A DNA stretch of 50,489 bases from Neobacillus niacini (GTDB taxonomy: Bacteria; Bacillota; Bacilli; Bacillales; Cytobacillaceae): contig NZ_BAWM01000017.1 in assembly GCF_000759675.1 (NCBI RefSeq), forward strand, positions 1-50,489, in the 5' to 3' direction. Position numbers and translations under genes: made by a program. The notes beneath the pieces were generated by a model that was given only the letters and a program-made list of their open reading frames with translations, made no database searches and had not been told where the DNA came from. How positions within the stretch are numbered: the stretch's first letter is position 1; each line of letters starts with the position of its first letter. Shown here piece after piece: positions 16,838-25,052 of the stretch.

Positions 16838-16898
16838 AGAACCAGATTGATATAGTCATACTATTTAACTTCTGATTATTTAAAATTAAATCAAGTAG

Positions 16899-17618
16899 GT
16901 GGTTAGAATTGAGACCTCAATCTATTTAGATTTCTTGTCTAAGTTTGGTGTTGGTGGTGCACATCCAGGGGGGATTCAACTGACGAAGGAAATATTCAAG
17001 TCTGAAAGGATCACCCCTGCTACTCACATTTTAGATGTTGGTTGTGGTACTGGCCAAACAGCAGCATATTTGGCTTCCCAATACGGAGCAATCGTAACTG
17101 GAATAGACATCAATCCTATCATGGTCGAAAAAGCTAAAACTAGAATGGCAAGATACCAATTACCGGTCGAAATTATCCAAGGATCTATCGAGAATTGCCC
17201 ATTAAAGGACGAGACATTTGATTTTATTATTTCTGAATCTGTTCTTTCTTTTGTCAATAAACCAAGAACACTAATAGAAATTTTTCGATTATTAAAGAAG
17301 GGTGGCCGTTTTATTGCAAATGAACTTACCATTAATCAACGAATTGATCTAAGTAATAAGAAGGAAATTACTCAATTTTATGGATTAGATTCCCTGCTGA
17401 TGGAAAGAGATTGGATTAATTTATTGCAACGGACCGGATTTAGAGGGATAAAAATTCGTAAGCAAGAACAACTAATCTCCCATCAGAAAATAACACCAGA
17501 ATTCTTTTATTCAGATTATATTGAACCTGAACTGTACACCATCATGAATCAGCATGTTTATATCATGGCAAAATATCAAGGAGTTTTGGACTATCGGGTA
17601 TTTTCATGTGCGAAATAG
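16899..17618 (+). CDS. Class I SAM-dependent methyltransferase
   Basis: The 239-aa protein has a Methyltransf_11/25-type core. Motif I is ILDVGCGTGQTAAYLA near residue 44, the acidic end of strand 2 is VTGIDIN, motif II/III is DFIISESVLSFV, and LKKGGRFIANE follows. The substrate is unknown. GTG at 16899 is the only reasonable start in frame, though the ribosome site is poorly spaced. It stands alone, flanked by the panD stub and its own terminator. Confidence 0.85.
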   Translation: MVRIETSIYLDFLSKFGVGGAHPGGIQLTKEIFKSERITPATHILDVGCGTGQTAAYLASQYGAIVTGIDINPIMVEKAKTRMARYQLPVEIIQGSIENCPLKDETFDFIISESVLSFVNKPRTLIEIFRLLKKGGRFIANELTINQRIDLSNKKEITQFYGLDSLLMERDWINLLQRTGFRGIKIRKQEQLISHQKITPEFFYSDYIEPELYTIMNQHVYIMAKYQGVLDYRVFSCAK

Positions 17619-17665
17619 TTTCTTAGAAACCTTTTTATAAGTCTTTTGATTTTATATAACCAGTT

Positions 17666-17693
17666 AAGGGGCTTCAAAAATTTGAAGCCCTTT
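17666..17693 (+). terminator. Terminator of the methyltransferase gene
   Basis: AAGGGGCTTCAAA (17666-17678) pairs with TTTGAAGCCCTTT (17681-17693), followed by a short T-rich stretch. Confidence 0.75.
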
Positions 17694-17806
17694 GTTCTTC
17701 GACTAAATCACATTATTGAAAAGTTTATTTATATTCTTATACTATCGATCATGTAAATCTCATCCCGTTTTTGTACTTACTAGAAATACATATTCAGGCC
17801 TAACAA

Positions 17807-17835
17807 AAAAGACTTGCAGTTTCTGCAAGACTTTT
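17807..17835. terminator. Terminator of the minus-strand Phe/His-rich protein
   Basis: AAAAGACTTGCAG (17807-17819) pairs, with one mismatch, with CTGCAAGACTTTT (17823-17835). On the minus strand it is followed by TTTTTT. It lies 9 bases after the stop of the 17844-18128 gene. Confidence 0.75.
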
Positions 17836-17843
17836 TGTTAAAG

Positions 17844-18128
17844 TTAAATAAAGAACGGGAAAAAAGGTCCAAATCTTCTGATTCCAAAGAACGGAAAGCC
17901 AAACAACCCAAATGGTCCAAAGAAAGGAAAGAACTGTCTGCTCTCATCTTCTGTATGCATTGACTCATGATGATGGTGATGTTTAGGCATAAGAATATAC
18001 ATTTTCTCTCTGTCATAGCTGTGAAGAATCCCCTGAGAGTTAAAATTGCTTATATTATTAAATATCCATTCTTTTGACCAGTTGGATGATGAGTTTATGA
18101 CATACTTGACCAACATGTTAGGATACAT
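17844..18128 (-). CDS. Hypothetical Phe/Gly- and His-rich protein, 94 aa
   Basis: The protein starts MYPNMLVKYVINSSSNWSKE, has a run of five histidines (KHHHHHES) in the middle, and ends in a Phe-Gly-Pro-rich tail (FFPFFGPFGLFGFPFFG) closing PFFPFFI. There is no signal peptide. Low-complexity aromatic tails of this kind occur in spore-surface and other Bacillus proteins, but I do not recognise the family. The ribosome site is weak. The terminator right behind it supports a real gene. Another minus-strand frame overlaps it and was judged a shadow. Confidence 0.5.
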   Translation of the reverse strand: MYPNMLVKYVINSSSNWSKEWIFNNISNFNSQGILHSYDREKMYILMPKHHHHHESMHTEDESRQFFPFFGPFGLFGFPFFGIRRFGPFFPFFI

Positions 18129-18134
18129 CTGAAT

Positions 18135-18208
18135 TAATAGTGCCTGTCACCACTCGAAGTATGTCGAAATAATATCGACAAAATACAGGTGGTGACAGTG
18201 CACTATTA
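18135..18208. repeat. 74-bp inverted repeat with CTGTCACCAC/GTGGTGACAG arms
   Basis: TAATAGTGC then CTGTCACCAC on the left is complementary to GTGGTGACAG then TGCACTATTA on the right. An inner TGTCGA/TCGACA pair also forms. It can fold as a long hairpin. Arms containing GTGCCTGTCACC resemble the dispersed REP-like palindromes of Bacillus genomes. It lies just upstream of the Phe/His-rich gene. Confidence 0.65.
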
Positions 18209-18313
18209 CTGTATAGGTTCAGAAGATGTTTCGGGGATTTCGGCCATCATGAGGTTCTTGTTTACTGCCCTTTCATTTTATGGTTGTCAATTCGTATAAG
18301 TTTTTTGTCAGAG

Positions 18314-18342
18314 AAGGAAAGTGATTTTACTTTCCTTTTTTT
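18314..18342 (+). terminator. Terminator hairpin before the sigma factor operon
   Basis: AAGGAAAGT (18314-18322) pairs with ACTTTCCTT (18329-18337) and is followed by a T-run. No gene lies directly upstream; the 18209-18313 stretch holds nothing else recognisable. Confidence 0.7.
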
Positions 18343-18431
18343 ATTAGATGAAATTATTCAGCGAGTGAACTCGTTATAATAGATGATAGAAAAAACGAGA
18401 CATGCGCATGTTCGTTTAGCAGGAGGTTAAT

Positions 18432-18998
18432 ATGGAGGAAGAATGGCAATGGATTCAAGAAGTGTTATCTGGTAATAAGCAAGCCTATGCACACATTATT
18501 AATAAATACAAAAACCAGTTATATGCCACAATTTTACGAATGACAAGAAATCCGCAGAATGCACAAGACTTAGTACAAGAAGCCTTCATTAAGGTGTATC
18601 AACAGCTGGGGAAATACGATAATAAGGGATCGTTTTCCAAATGGATGTACCGCGTGGCAATTAACCATTGTATGGATGAGTTCCGCAAGAATAGCTATAA
18701 AATGAAACCAGTAGAAATAAATGAAGAAAAAGTAGTAAATCCAAATCATCCAGAGATCATTTTTTTGAAAAAGGAGAAAGGTCGCCAGCTTGAGCGGCTA
18801 ATTGCAGCCCTGCCTGAAGATGAACGAATGATTATTCTTTTGCGCTATGTAAATGAATTGAGCTATAGCGAAATTAGTGAGTTGAGTGAACTCCCTGTTT
18901 CAAGCGTTCGGAATAAACTTCATCGTGCTAAGAAAAAAATGAGAGCTTCGGTCAAAAGAGAAGGAGGCTATTTTCATGAATTGTCCAACGATAGATAA
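18432..18998 (+). CDS. ECF-type RNA polymerase sigma factor (SigW/SigX-like)
   Basis: The 188-aa sigma-70 family protein has region 2 (MTRNPQNAQDLVQEAFIKVY and FSKWMYRVAINHCMDEFRK) and region 4 (LPEDERMIILLRYVNELSYS, then VSSVRNKLHRAKKKMR), with no region 1 or 3. AGGAGG precedes the ATG. The gene overlaps by 23 bases a downstream gene with a zinc-finger anti-sigma N-terminus, the standard sigma/anti-sigma pair. It probably responds to cell-envelope stress; the specific signal is unknown. Confidence 0.92.
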   Translation: MEEEWQWIQEVLSGNKQAYAHIINKYKNQLYATILRMTRNPQNAQDLVQEAFIKVYQQLGKYDNKGSFSKWMYRVAINHCMDEFRKNSYKMKPVEINEEKVVNPNHPEIIFLKKEKGRQLERLIAALPEDERMIILLRYVNELSYSEISELSELPVSSVRNKLHRAKKKMRASVKREGGYFHELSNDR

Positions 18999-20586
18999 AC
19001 TTTCACAATATGTTGATAACCTGCTGACGGAACAGGAGCTTGTTGACCTCAGCACTCATTTCAAAGGCTGCAAGGATTGCAAACACATTGTTGAAAAGCT
19101 TAACGAAGAACAGAAGTTATTAAAAGAAACCTTACAAACACCTGTGCTGCCAGATGATTTTGCTTCCACCATTCTTGCTCAGCTTGAGCCTTATGAAAAA
19201 CAACCGAAAAAGCCTGCTTGGAAACGGAGAATGCTTTTTGCAGCAGGAGTGGTGTTAGCTTTTGGATTAAGCACCACACTGAATCCAAGTTTTGCAAAGT
19301 GGGTTGGCGGCTTGTTTGCAACCGATCAAGTAGACGAAGGATTAAAAATGGCATCGAATGCAGGTATGGCAGAGCGGGTCAATCGTGAAGTGACGGATCA
19401 AGGGCTTACATTGAAAGTAGAAGATGTCGTAGCAGATTCTTCTCGGGTGGCTTTATCCTATCAAATCGTTAATAAAAAAGGAAAAATACAGGATTCCTAT
19501 ATCGAATTGGCGGATTCCAATAACGAAATCTTCGCCAGCGATCAAAATGGAGAAAGGCTTGAAAGGGTAGGTATAGGCTGGCAGGATGGAAGTGAGTACG
19601 GCTTAATCGAATTTTCGTTGCGGGAACAAGAGGATTTAGAGGAAGTCAACGTCAAATTTGATTTAGTCGAGTTGAACGGTGTGCAGGGTCATTGGGAATT
19701 GGAGGTTCCGGTTGATTTAAAAGAAAGAAATAAATTTACCACCACTCTCTCATTAAATGGTGTGGCAACAAGCATGAATGGCGTGAACATTAACATGAAA
19801 GAAGTTCGATTTGCACCTTCCTCTAGTGAATTATTGTATGAGACGTCTTACACGAAAGAAGAACAGGCAAAAGTAGAAGAGAAAATAAAGCATTTAGAAG
19901 AGAAATTTGGTGAGGAAATTGCTAATTCTTTCACGAACTATGGAACGGCGATTCAATACCATATTGAGAACGTGGAAAAGAAAGCTGTTTACCATCACAA
20001 TAGTTTTTTGGAAGGGAAAGGGCACCCGAGTGATTCAGGAGTACTCCAAGGTTCAGGTGCTGATATGGGGAAAATCGGTCAGGTGGCCTGGAATGAATCC
20101 TTTGTCCCGCAAAAAGAGGACGGCAAACTAACATTTGTATTAGATGGTGTAGTGAAAACAGTGCCTTCCGATTTCTCAATAAAAATTAAACCAAAAGAAT
20201 TAAAGAACCGTCCAGTCTCTTTTGAATATGAAGGCAATTTTCTAACCATAAAGGAGGCAGATAAGAATCTTAAGTTTTCACTCCGTAAGTCGTTAAAACC
20301 AATTGAAATTGAAAATATCTTTACGATAAAAATGGAGGGCGGCAAGGAAGCTGGCAGCTCGGACCTTGGTGCCTGGGCATTAGTGGACAATAAAGGAAAG
20401 GCCTTTCTTACGTATCAAAGCGGATCTATTCTAGATGAAAAAGATGAGAATGACCGCTATAAGACAAATTTCGATATTAAATCCTATGATATTGATGAGG
20501 TTCCTGAGGAATTAACCCTACACCTGCTTTCCGTAACCCGTTATGAAAAAGCAGGCGATAAATGGGAGGTTCCATTGTATAAGTAA
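18976..20586 (+). CDS. Anti-sigma factor with zf-HC2 domain and DUF4179-type extracytoplasmic region
   Basis: About 536 aa. The N-terminal 40 residues contain a HxxxCxxC zinc-binding anti-sigma motif (THFKGCKDCKHIV). A single membrane segment (MLFAAGVVLAFGLSTTL, near residue 90) is followed by a large beta-rich outer region typical of DUF4179/DUF5643 proteins. It would hold the ECF sigma factor at the membrane until an envelope signal triggers release. The start ATG at 18976 follows AAGGAGG and overlaps the sigma gene, so translation is probably coupled. Confidence 0.9.
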   Translation: MNCPTIDKLSQYVDNLLTEQELVDLSTHFKGCKDCKHIVEKLNEEQKLLKETLQTPVLPDDFASTILAQLEPYEKQPKKPAWKRRMLFAAGVVLAFGLSTTLNPSFAKWVGGLFATDQVDEGLKMASNAGMAERVNREVTDQGLTLKVEDVVADSSRVALSYQIVNKKGKIQDSYIELADSNNEIFASDQNGERLERVGIGWQDGSEYGLIEFSLREQEDLEEVNVKFDLVELNGVQGHWELEVPVDLKERNKFTTTLSLNGVATSMNGVNINMKEVRFAPSSSELLYETSYTKEEQAKVEEKIKHLEEKFGEEIANSFTNYGTAIQYHIENVEKKAVYHHNSFLEGKGHPSDSGVLQGSGADMGKIGQVAWNESFVPQKEDGKLTFVLDGVVKTVPSDFSIKIKPKELKNRPVSFEYEGNFLTIKEADKNLKFSLRKSLKPIEIENIFTIKMEGGKEAGSSDLGAWALVDNKGKAFLTYQSGSILDEKDENDRYKTNFDIKSYDIDEVPEELTLHLLSVTRYEKAGDKWEVPLYK

Positions 20587-20590
20587 CCCA

Positions 20591-20627
20591 AAAAAAGGAG
20601 AAAAGCCATGGGCTTCTCTCCTTTTTT
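20591..20627. terminator. Bidirectional terminator
   Basis: AAAAAGGAGA and AAGCC pair with GGCTT and TCTCCTTTTT across an ATG loop, with A- and T-runs on both sides. It serves both the anti-sigma gene and the converging gene at 20633-21127. Confidence 0.88.
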
Positions 20628-20632
20628 ATATG

Positions 20633-21127
20633 TTAAGCTATATTCTCCATTCGAATGGTGAATTTAACATCTTCTTCTCTGACGTTTAATAATCGTTCAA
20701 GCACAGCCAATTTAGCCTTTGCTTCCTTGACTTCAAATCCATTAACAACATTTTCTTTCTTTAGATTACTTATCATTTCTAAGACAACTTGTTTAAAAGT
20801 TTGTGAATCAACCAATACATACTGAATTAATTCAATTGCTGCTTCTTTTTCTTGTTTATTTTTAATGGCAAAAATACTTTGGACATCGGGCTCTAATATG
20901 AAAAGAGATTGTAAATCTTCCGAAATTCTTATACTAACGTAACTTTTCTTCGTTCCATAATATTCATTATCCCTAATCCGAATTAGATCCAAACCTATCA
21001 TAAATTCATAAAAAGGAGTGTTCTTATCAAGAGAACGAAACCCATTTATGTTAATAGTTGATTTTTCTTCAATAAAAATTTCTTTTTCAAATCTAGTTTG
21101 AATTACTTTTGATTCTAACATATTCAT
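20633..21127 (-). CDS. Protein of unknown family, 164 aa (paralogue of 33324-33812)
   Basis: It starts MNMLESKVIQTRFEKEIFIE and is similar over its whole length to the 33324-33812 product. Shared blocks include LESKVIQT, EKEIFI, YEFMIGLD/YEFMLGLE, RIRDNEYYG/RIRENEFYG and LERLLNV/LEKLLNV. It looks like a soluble alpha/beta protein without signal peptide or membrane segments. No known domain is recognised. The start follows GCGAGGTA, which is also the ribosome site of the paralogue. A sigma-A promoter and a GGTTAC-type element precede it. Confidence 0.75.
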   Translation of the reverse strand: MNMLESKVIQTRFEKEIFIEEKSTININGFRSLDKNTPFYEFMIGLDLIRIRDNEYYGTKKSYVSIRISEDLQSLFILEPDVQSIFAIKNKQEKEAAIELIQYVLVDSQTFKQVVLEMISNLKKENVVNGFEVKEAKAKLAVLERLLNVREEDVKFTIRMENIA

Positions 21128-21172
21128 TTTCCATACCTCGCTTTTTAAATGTAATTATATAAAAAGTAACAT

Positions 21173-21225
21173 GTATACTTTTAGTAACCTAAATTCATTA
21201 TAGTAAACATGAATAAATAAATCAA
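21173..21225 (-). promoter_or_regulatory. Promoter and GGTTAC-type element of the 20633 gene
   Basis: Reading leftwards, TTGATT (21225-21220), a 17-base spacer and TATAAT (21202-21197) form a sigma-A promoter. Just downstream on the same strand is GGTTACTAAAAGTATAC (21189-21173). It resembles the GGTTACATAAAGTAAC elements before the pentose-phosphate operon and glpX. Confidence 0.5.
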
Positions 21226-21365
21226 TTAAAGTAGCGTGTGATTTTGCTGGAATGCTAATAAATAATTTTAAAACACCAAACTAATACTATTTCTAACAAG
21301 TACCGTAAATAAAAAGATGAGTCAGGAATTAAAGGCTTTTAGCTAATAGTTGGAGGAATATCTAC

Positions 21366-21995
21366 ATGAAGAGTAATTGTGATTTTTCACCATTAAAGCA
21401 AAATTTGGAGGATGGTATTAAAAATATAATTGATTTACTCGAAACCAATCTAAATGTCCTCGGTAACGAAAACCACTGTGTATTAGGGGGGTTAGAGGAT
21501 GTAAAAGAACATCTAATAAAAATTGAATCCATGGCGGCTTCTTTTTATTTAAATTGTTACTTATCGTCCTTTACAGATACATATGATGAGTTATCTATTG
21601 CAGCTCAAATCCTATCGAAAAACCGGCATGGTGCACTTATTGTAGTTGAACGTAGTGATTCTGTTGACACCATTATCCAGAAGGGAACCACAATAGGAGC
21701 TCTTGTAACACCAAAATTATTAGAATCAATTTTTTACCCAGGAAACCCATTACATGATGGAGCTGTTTTAATAAAGGGAAATCAAGTTGTTTCTGCAGCA
21801 AATGTGCTTCCGCTGACCACTGGAGTAACTGGAGATAAGAAAGTTGGAACACGCCACCGTGCAGCCCTAGGAATATCCGAAAAAAGCGATGCACTTGCTC
21901 TTGTTGTTTCTGAAGAAACGGGTAAAATTTCTTTTGCGTTACATGGGAGACTATATCCTATAAACACTAGAAATCCTATCGTGTTTAATGCCTGA
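21366..21995 (+). CDS. cdaS: Diadenylate cyclase, sporulation-type
   Basis: CdaS makes the second messenger c-di-AMP from two ATP. The 209-aa product has the DAC domain after residue 60, with GALIVVER, the catalytic PLHDGAVLI and the ATP-binding GTRHRAALGISE motif. The first 60 residues form the helical N-terminal region characteristic of CdaS, which controls oligomer state and activity. There are no membrane segments, which separates it from CdaA. In B. subtilis CdaS is expressed in the forespore and supports germination. The start ATG follows TGGAGGA. Confidence 0.92.
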   Translation: MKSNCDFSPLKQNLEDGIKNIIDLLETNLNVLGNENHCVLGGLEDVKEHLIKIESMAASFYLNCYLSSFTDTYDELSIAAQILSKNRHGALIVVERSDSVDTIIQKGTTIGALVTPKLLESIFYPGNPLHDGAVLIKGNQVVSAANVLPLTTGVTGDKKVGTRHRAALGISEKSDALALVVSEETGKISFALHGRLYPINTRNPIVFNA

Positions 21996-22026
21996 GAATG
22001 ATTAAAAAAACTAAGGAGATCAAGTG

Positions 22027-23352
22027 ATGGCAAAAAAACTTACATTTTTATTATTTTCAGTTTGTATCATTATGATGGTCCCAAGTTTGACAAATGCTCA
22101 AGTCATTCATGAAGTGAAATATGGAGATAGCTTAGGCAAAATATCTAAACAATATAAAATTGACAAAGACAAACTCGCAAAGATAAATGGTTTAGCAAAA
22201 AATACGGGACTAGTTCTTGGGCAGGCACTGTTATTACCTGGTTCTACTTACATTGTGCAACCAGGAGATAGCGTTTGGGAGATTGCAAAACGACATGCAA
22301 TTAGTGAAGAATCGTTAATGAACCAAAATGGGTTGAAAAATAGAGTTATTGTTCCAGGACAAAAATTGAGTATCCCCCATCCACCAAAATTTAATATTTG
22401 GACTGGAACCTACTTTGTTCCAAAAGATAAGAATGCGAATGCCTGGATGATAAATAATTATAAAAGTACCCTTTCTGGTATTTTTGTGTTTGAGTATAAA
22501 CCTGATGTACAAGGCAATATGATTGAAGTGCAGGAGAATCAAGCACATAAAATCGCATGGAAAAAGAATCTGACTCCCTATGCTACTTTATCCAATTTAA
22601 GTGAAAAGGGATTCGATCCTGATCTAATTCATACATTAATAAGTACTGATTGGTTGAGACAAAAATTTGTTAACAATATCTATTCCCTTTTGGATAGCCA
22701 CGACTATAAAGGTGTTGTAATCGACTTTGAACAAGTTAGACCTAAAGATAGGAGCCTCCTTAACCAATTTATTATAGAGTTGGCTGAAAAACTACATCCA
22801 GCAGGAATGGAAGTCATGATGGCCGTCCCGCCTAAAAAAGGAGACCAGGATCCATCCTATTCAGCAGGGTATGATTATCAAACGCTTGGAAAGTATCTGG
22901 ATAGGTTATTTTTAATGACTTATGATTGGCATTGGCCTGGAGGCCCATCAGGTCCAATAGCCCCAATTGAAGAAGTAAAAGCAACACTGGACTATGCAGT
23001 ATCTGTTGTAGATAGAAAAAAGTTGATGCTTGGAATTCCTCAGTATGCTTATGATTGGACAATTAAAGAGAAGAAACAGTCTGGAAAAGCTTATTCAACC
23101 CAACATGCCATCGATTTATATACAGGCTATCAAAGTGCTGTACATTATGACGAGAAGGCTGCTGCACCGTGGTTTCGCTATGTAGACAATAAGGGTATTT
23201 TACACGAAGTGTGGTTTGAAGATCCACGAAGCCTGCTTGTTAAGTTCCGATTGGTGCGGCAATATGGACTAGGCGGAATGGGATGCTGGCACCTAGGTTT
23301 AACGATGCCTCAAACTGAAAAAATGCTGTTAGAGGAATTCAATGTGCAGTAA
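22027..23352 (+). CDS. LysM-GH18 glycoside hydrolase, secreted (SleL/YaaH/YvbX-like)
   Basis: About 441 aa. An N-terminal signal peptide (LTFLLFSVCIIMMVPSLTNA) is followed by two LysM repeats (VKYGDSLGKISKQYKIDKDK and VQPGDSVWEIAKRHAISEES). A GH18 catalytic domain with GVVIDFEQVRP holds the catalytic Glu. Such proteins bind peptidoglycan and cleave cortex or cell-wall glycans during germination or in the spore coat. It lies 28 bases after cdaS, another sporulation gene, and may share its transcript. ATG at 22027 is preferred over the GTG three bases earlier. Confidence 0.88.
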   Translation: MAKKLTFLLFSVCIIMMVPSLTNAQVIHEVKYGDSLGKISKQYKIDKDKLAKINGLAKNTGLVLGQALLLPGSTYIVQPGDSVWEIAKRHAISEESLMNQNGLKNRVIVPGQKLSIPHPPKFNIWTGTYFVPKDKNANAWMINNYKSTLSGIFVFEYKPDVQGNMIEVQENQAHKIAWKKNLTPYATLSNLSEKGFDPDLIHTLISTDWLRQKFVNNIYSLLDSHDYKGVVIDFEQVRPKDRSLLNQFIIELAEKLHPAGMEVMMAVPPKKGDQDPSYSAGYDYQTLGKYLDRLFLMTYDWHWPGGPSGPIAPIEEVKATLDYAVSVVDRKKLMLGIPQYAYDWTIKEKKQSGKAYSTQHAIDLYTGYQSAVHYDEKAAAPWFRYVDNKGILHEVWFEDPRSLLVKFRLVRQYGLGGMGCWHLGLTMPQTEKMLLEEFNVQ

Positions 23353-23359
23353 ACCAGAT

Positions 23360-23400
23360 CCCCTTTATGAAAAATCTCATAAAGGGGTTTTTATTTTTTT
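23360..23400 (+). terminator. Terminator after the GH18 gene
   Basis: CCCCTTTATGA (23360-23370) pairs with TCATAAAGGGG (23377-23387), followed by T-rich sequence. Confidence 0.9.
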
Positions 23401-23411
23401 ACTATTTGCTG

Positions 23412-23462
23412 TTGACATATGGAGAAGATGATATATAATAAAAATATCTTTAATTCAAGATA
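23412..23462 (+). promoter_or_regulatory. Promoter and MhqR-like operator of the Spx-paralogue gene
   Basis: TTGACA (23412-23417), a 16-base spacer and TATAAT (23434-23439) form a strong sigma-A promoter. TATCTTTAATTCAAGATA (23445-23462) lies directly downstream, where a repressor would block initiation. Further half-site-like sequences (CAAGATA, GAGATA) continue to about 23493. Confidence 0.7.
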
Positions 23463-23550
23463 TTATATTTCAAGATACATTGATTTGAGATAAAAGATAA
23501 ATCTAGTTTATATCGGTCGAAATCACTAAAATATCAAGGGAGTGTTAATA

Positions 23551-23955
23551 ATGGTAACTTTATATATATCACCTAGTTGTACTTCATGCCGAAGAGCTAA
23601 AGCTTGGTTTGATGAACATCAAATTTCTTACAAAGAAAGAAATATCCTTTCTGAAAAGCTTACATTAGATGAGATTATGAATATTCTTCACTTCACAGAA
23701 GATGGCACCGATGAAATTATCTCAACTAAGTCAAAAGCTTTCAAGAAGCTAAATATTAATATCGACTCTCTCTCACTTCGAGAATTGTATAAGCTTATTG
23801 AAGAAAATCCAGGGCTATTAAGAAAACCCTTAATCATTGATGAAAAAAGATTACAAGTAGGGTTTAATGAAGAAGAAATACGGAGCTTTTTGCCACGTAA
23901 TATGCGTATATTCCAGCTTGATGAAGTTTATAGCTTAATGGAAGAAGTACAATAA
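23551..23955 (+). CDS. spx: Spx-family redox regulator (paralogue)
   Basis: Spx proteins bind the alpha subunit of RNA polymerase and switch transcription under disulfide and electrophile stress. The 134-aa product keeps the CTSC thiol switch at residues 10-13, Gly52 in TEDGTDEI (needed for polymerase contact in B. subtilis Spx), and the [19 protein letters not shown] core. The second-half STRSK motif of classical Spx is STKSK here. The ATG at 23551 follows AAGGGAG. The MhqR-like operator at its promoter suggests quinone induction, unlike housekeeping spx, which is embedded in the yjbC operon. Confidence 0.88.
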   Translation: MVTLYISPSCTSCRRAKAWFDEHQISYKERNILSEKLTLDEIMNILHFTEDGTDEIISTKSKAFKKLNINIDSLSLRELYKLIEENPGLLRKPLIIDEKRLQVGFNEEEIRSFLPRNMRIFQLDEVYSLMEEVQ

Positions 23956-23995
23956 AGACTGTGTGTTTCCCAGATTATTTAGAGAAAAATAGTTA

Positions 23996-24042
23996 TTGAC
24001 TAAATTGTAAACATGTATTATTATTATCTCGAATTCAAGATT
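23996..24042 (+). promoter_or_regulatory. Promoter and MhqR-like operator of mhqR
   Basis: TTGACT (23996-24001), 17 bases and TATTAT (24019-24024) form the promoter. TATCTCGAATTCAAGATT (24025-24042) follows at once, and another half-site (TTCGAGATA) lies at 24049-24057. This suggests autoregulation. Confidence 0.7.
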
Positions 24043-24074
24043 GTTAAATTCGAGATATTCAAACAGGAGGTGTA

Positions 24075-24500
24075 ATGATGGAGAAAAAATGTACCAACCA
24101 GCCATTTTTGCTGCTAATGCAAACCTCAAAAGCCATTCAGGAACGGATAAGAGATGAAATGTCCATAAATAATCTTAGTATTACCGAGTTCTCTGTTTTA
24201 GAGGTACTTTTCTACCAAGGAAAACAAACCATTCAGCAGATTGGAAATAGAATCCTGATCTCAAGCGGCTCGATGACGTATGTTATTGATAAACTTGAAC
24301 AAAAAGGAATCATTAAAAGAAATGACTGTAGAGAAGACAGGCGGGTTATTCATATAACCTTAACTGCTGAAGGAATGGAAATGATGGAAAACATCATGCC
24401 AAAGTATCAAGACATGGTTAATTCCTTTTTTGGAGATTTAACAGGTGATGAGTCAGAGTTGATGGTCAAATTTTTTAAAAAAGTTAGTAACAGAGTGTAA
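24075..24500 (+). CDS. mhqR: MarR-family repressor, MhqR-like
   Basis: The 141-aa winged-helix protein resembles B. subtilis MhqR. It has LSITEFSVLEVLFYQGKQTI, then RILISSGSMTYVIDKLEQKG as recognition helix, and a DRRVIHITLTAEG wing. MhqR represses dioxygenase, esterase, DoxX and azoreductase genes and is released by quinones and catechols. AGGAGGTG lies before the ATG. Its own promoter carries the operator, and it sits immediately before a DoxX gene, ring-cleaving dioxygenases and an mhqD-like esterase, the same kinds of genes as in the known regulon. It is the best candidate for the protein that reads the TATCT-N8-AGATA boxes in this window. Confidence 0.85.
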   Translation: MMEKKCTNQPFLLLMQTSKAIQERIRDEMSINNLSITEFSVLEVLFYQGKQTIQQIGNRILISSGSMTYVIDKLEQKGIIKRNDCREDRRVIHITLTAEGMEMMENIMPKYQDMVNSFFGDLTGDESELMVKFFKKVSNRV

Positions 24501-24520
24501 TAATAAATTTTTTAAATTAA

Positions 24521-24538
24521 TATCTCGAAATCGAGACA
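24521..24538. promoter_or_regulatory. MhqR-like operator before mhqP
   Basis: TATCTCGAAATCGAGACA has the same spacing and core as the other boxes, with one change in the last half-site. It lies 24 bases before the DoxX start, between mhqR and mhqP. Confidence 0.6.
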
Positions 24539-24561
24539 AATGAAAATAGGAGGAAAAAAAA

Positions 24562-24960
24562 ATGATGAGTATTGGATTATTAATTATTAGGGTAGTGATT
24601 GGTCTGTCATTCATGGCTCACGGTGCACAGAAATTATTTGGTTGGTTTGGTGGTTACGGTTTAAAGGGTACAGGAGACTGGATGGAATCACTCGGATTAA
24701 AACCAGGAGTGACAATGGCTCTCATGGCTGGTCTGGCAGAATTAATTGGGGGATTATTGTTTACATTAGGACTTCTTACTCCCCTTGCAGGAATCATGAT
24801 TGCAGCGACAATGGTAATGGCAATTGTTAAGGTTCATGCTCCTAATGGCTATTGGGCAACACAAAATGGATACGAATATAACCTGACATTGATAGCGGTG
24901 GTAATTGGTTTAGCATTAATTGGACCTGGACAATATGCATTGGATGCTTTTTTATTCTAA
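24562..24960 (+). CDS. mhqP: DoxX-family membrane protein (MhqP-like)
   Basis: The 132-aa protein has four hydrophobic segments (LLIIRVVIGLSFMAHGAQKL at the start, GLAELIGGLLFTLGLL, GIMIAATMVMAIV and LTLIAVVIGLALIGPG). It has the DoxX/MhqP layout with the conserved HGAQKLFGWFGG. Such proteins are membrane partners in redox or quinone detoxification; the chemistry is not settled. GGAGG precedes the ATG. It is bounded by MhqR-like boxes and lies in the cluster after mhqR. Confidence 0.85.
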   Translation: MMSIGLLIIRVVIGLSFMAHGAQKLFGWFGGYGLKGTGDWMESLGLKPGVTMALMAGLAELIGGLLFTLGLLTPLAGIMIAATMVMAIVKVHAPNGYWATQNGYEYNLTLIAVVIGLALIGPGQYALDAFLF

Positions 24961-24962
24961 AA

Positions 24963-24980
24963 TTTCTCGAATTAAAGAAT
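24963..24980. promoter_or_regulatory. Degenerate MhqR-like box before the dioxygenase
   Basis: TTTCTCGAATTAAAGAAT keeps the CGAATT core and spacing but has weakened half-sites. It is right after the mhqP stop and 73 bases before the dioxygenase start. Confidence 0.35.
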
Positions 24981-25052
24981 CTTTATTTAAGAATTTTATC
25001 AATAATTTAATTTGAAATTTGACATGATAATTTAAAAAGGAGTGTTTTCAAA

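Noticed and set aside
17780..18016. Minus-strand frame of 78 codons
   Set aside because: It overlaps the better supported 17844-18128 gene in another frame, runs through that gene's terminator and lacks a ribosome site.
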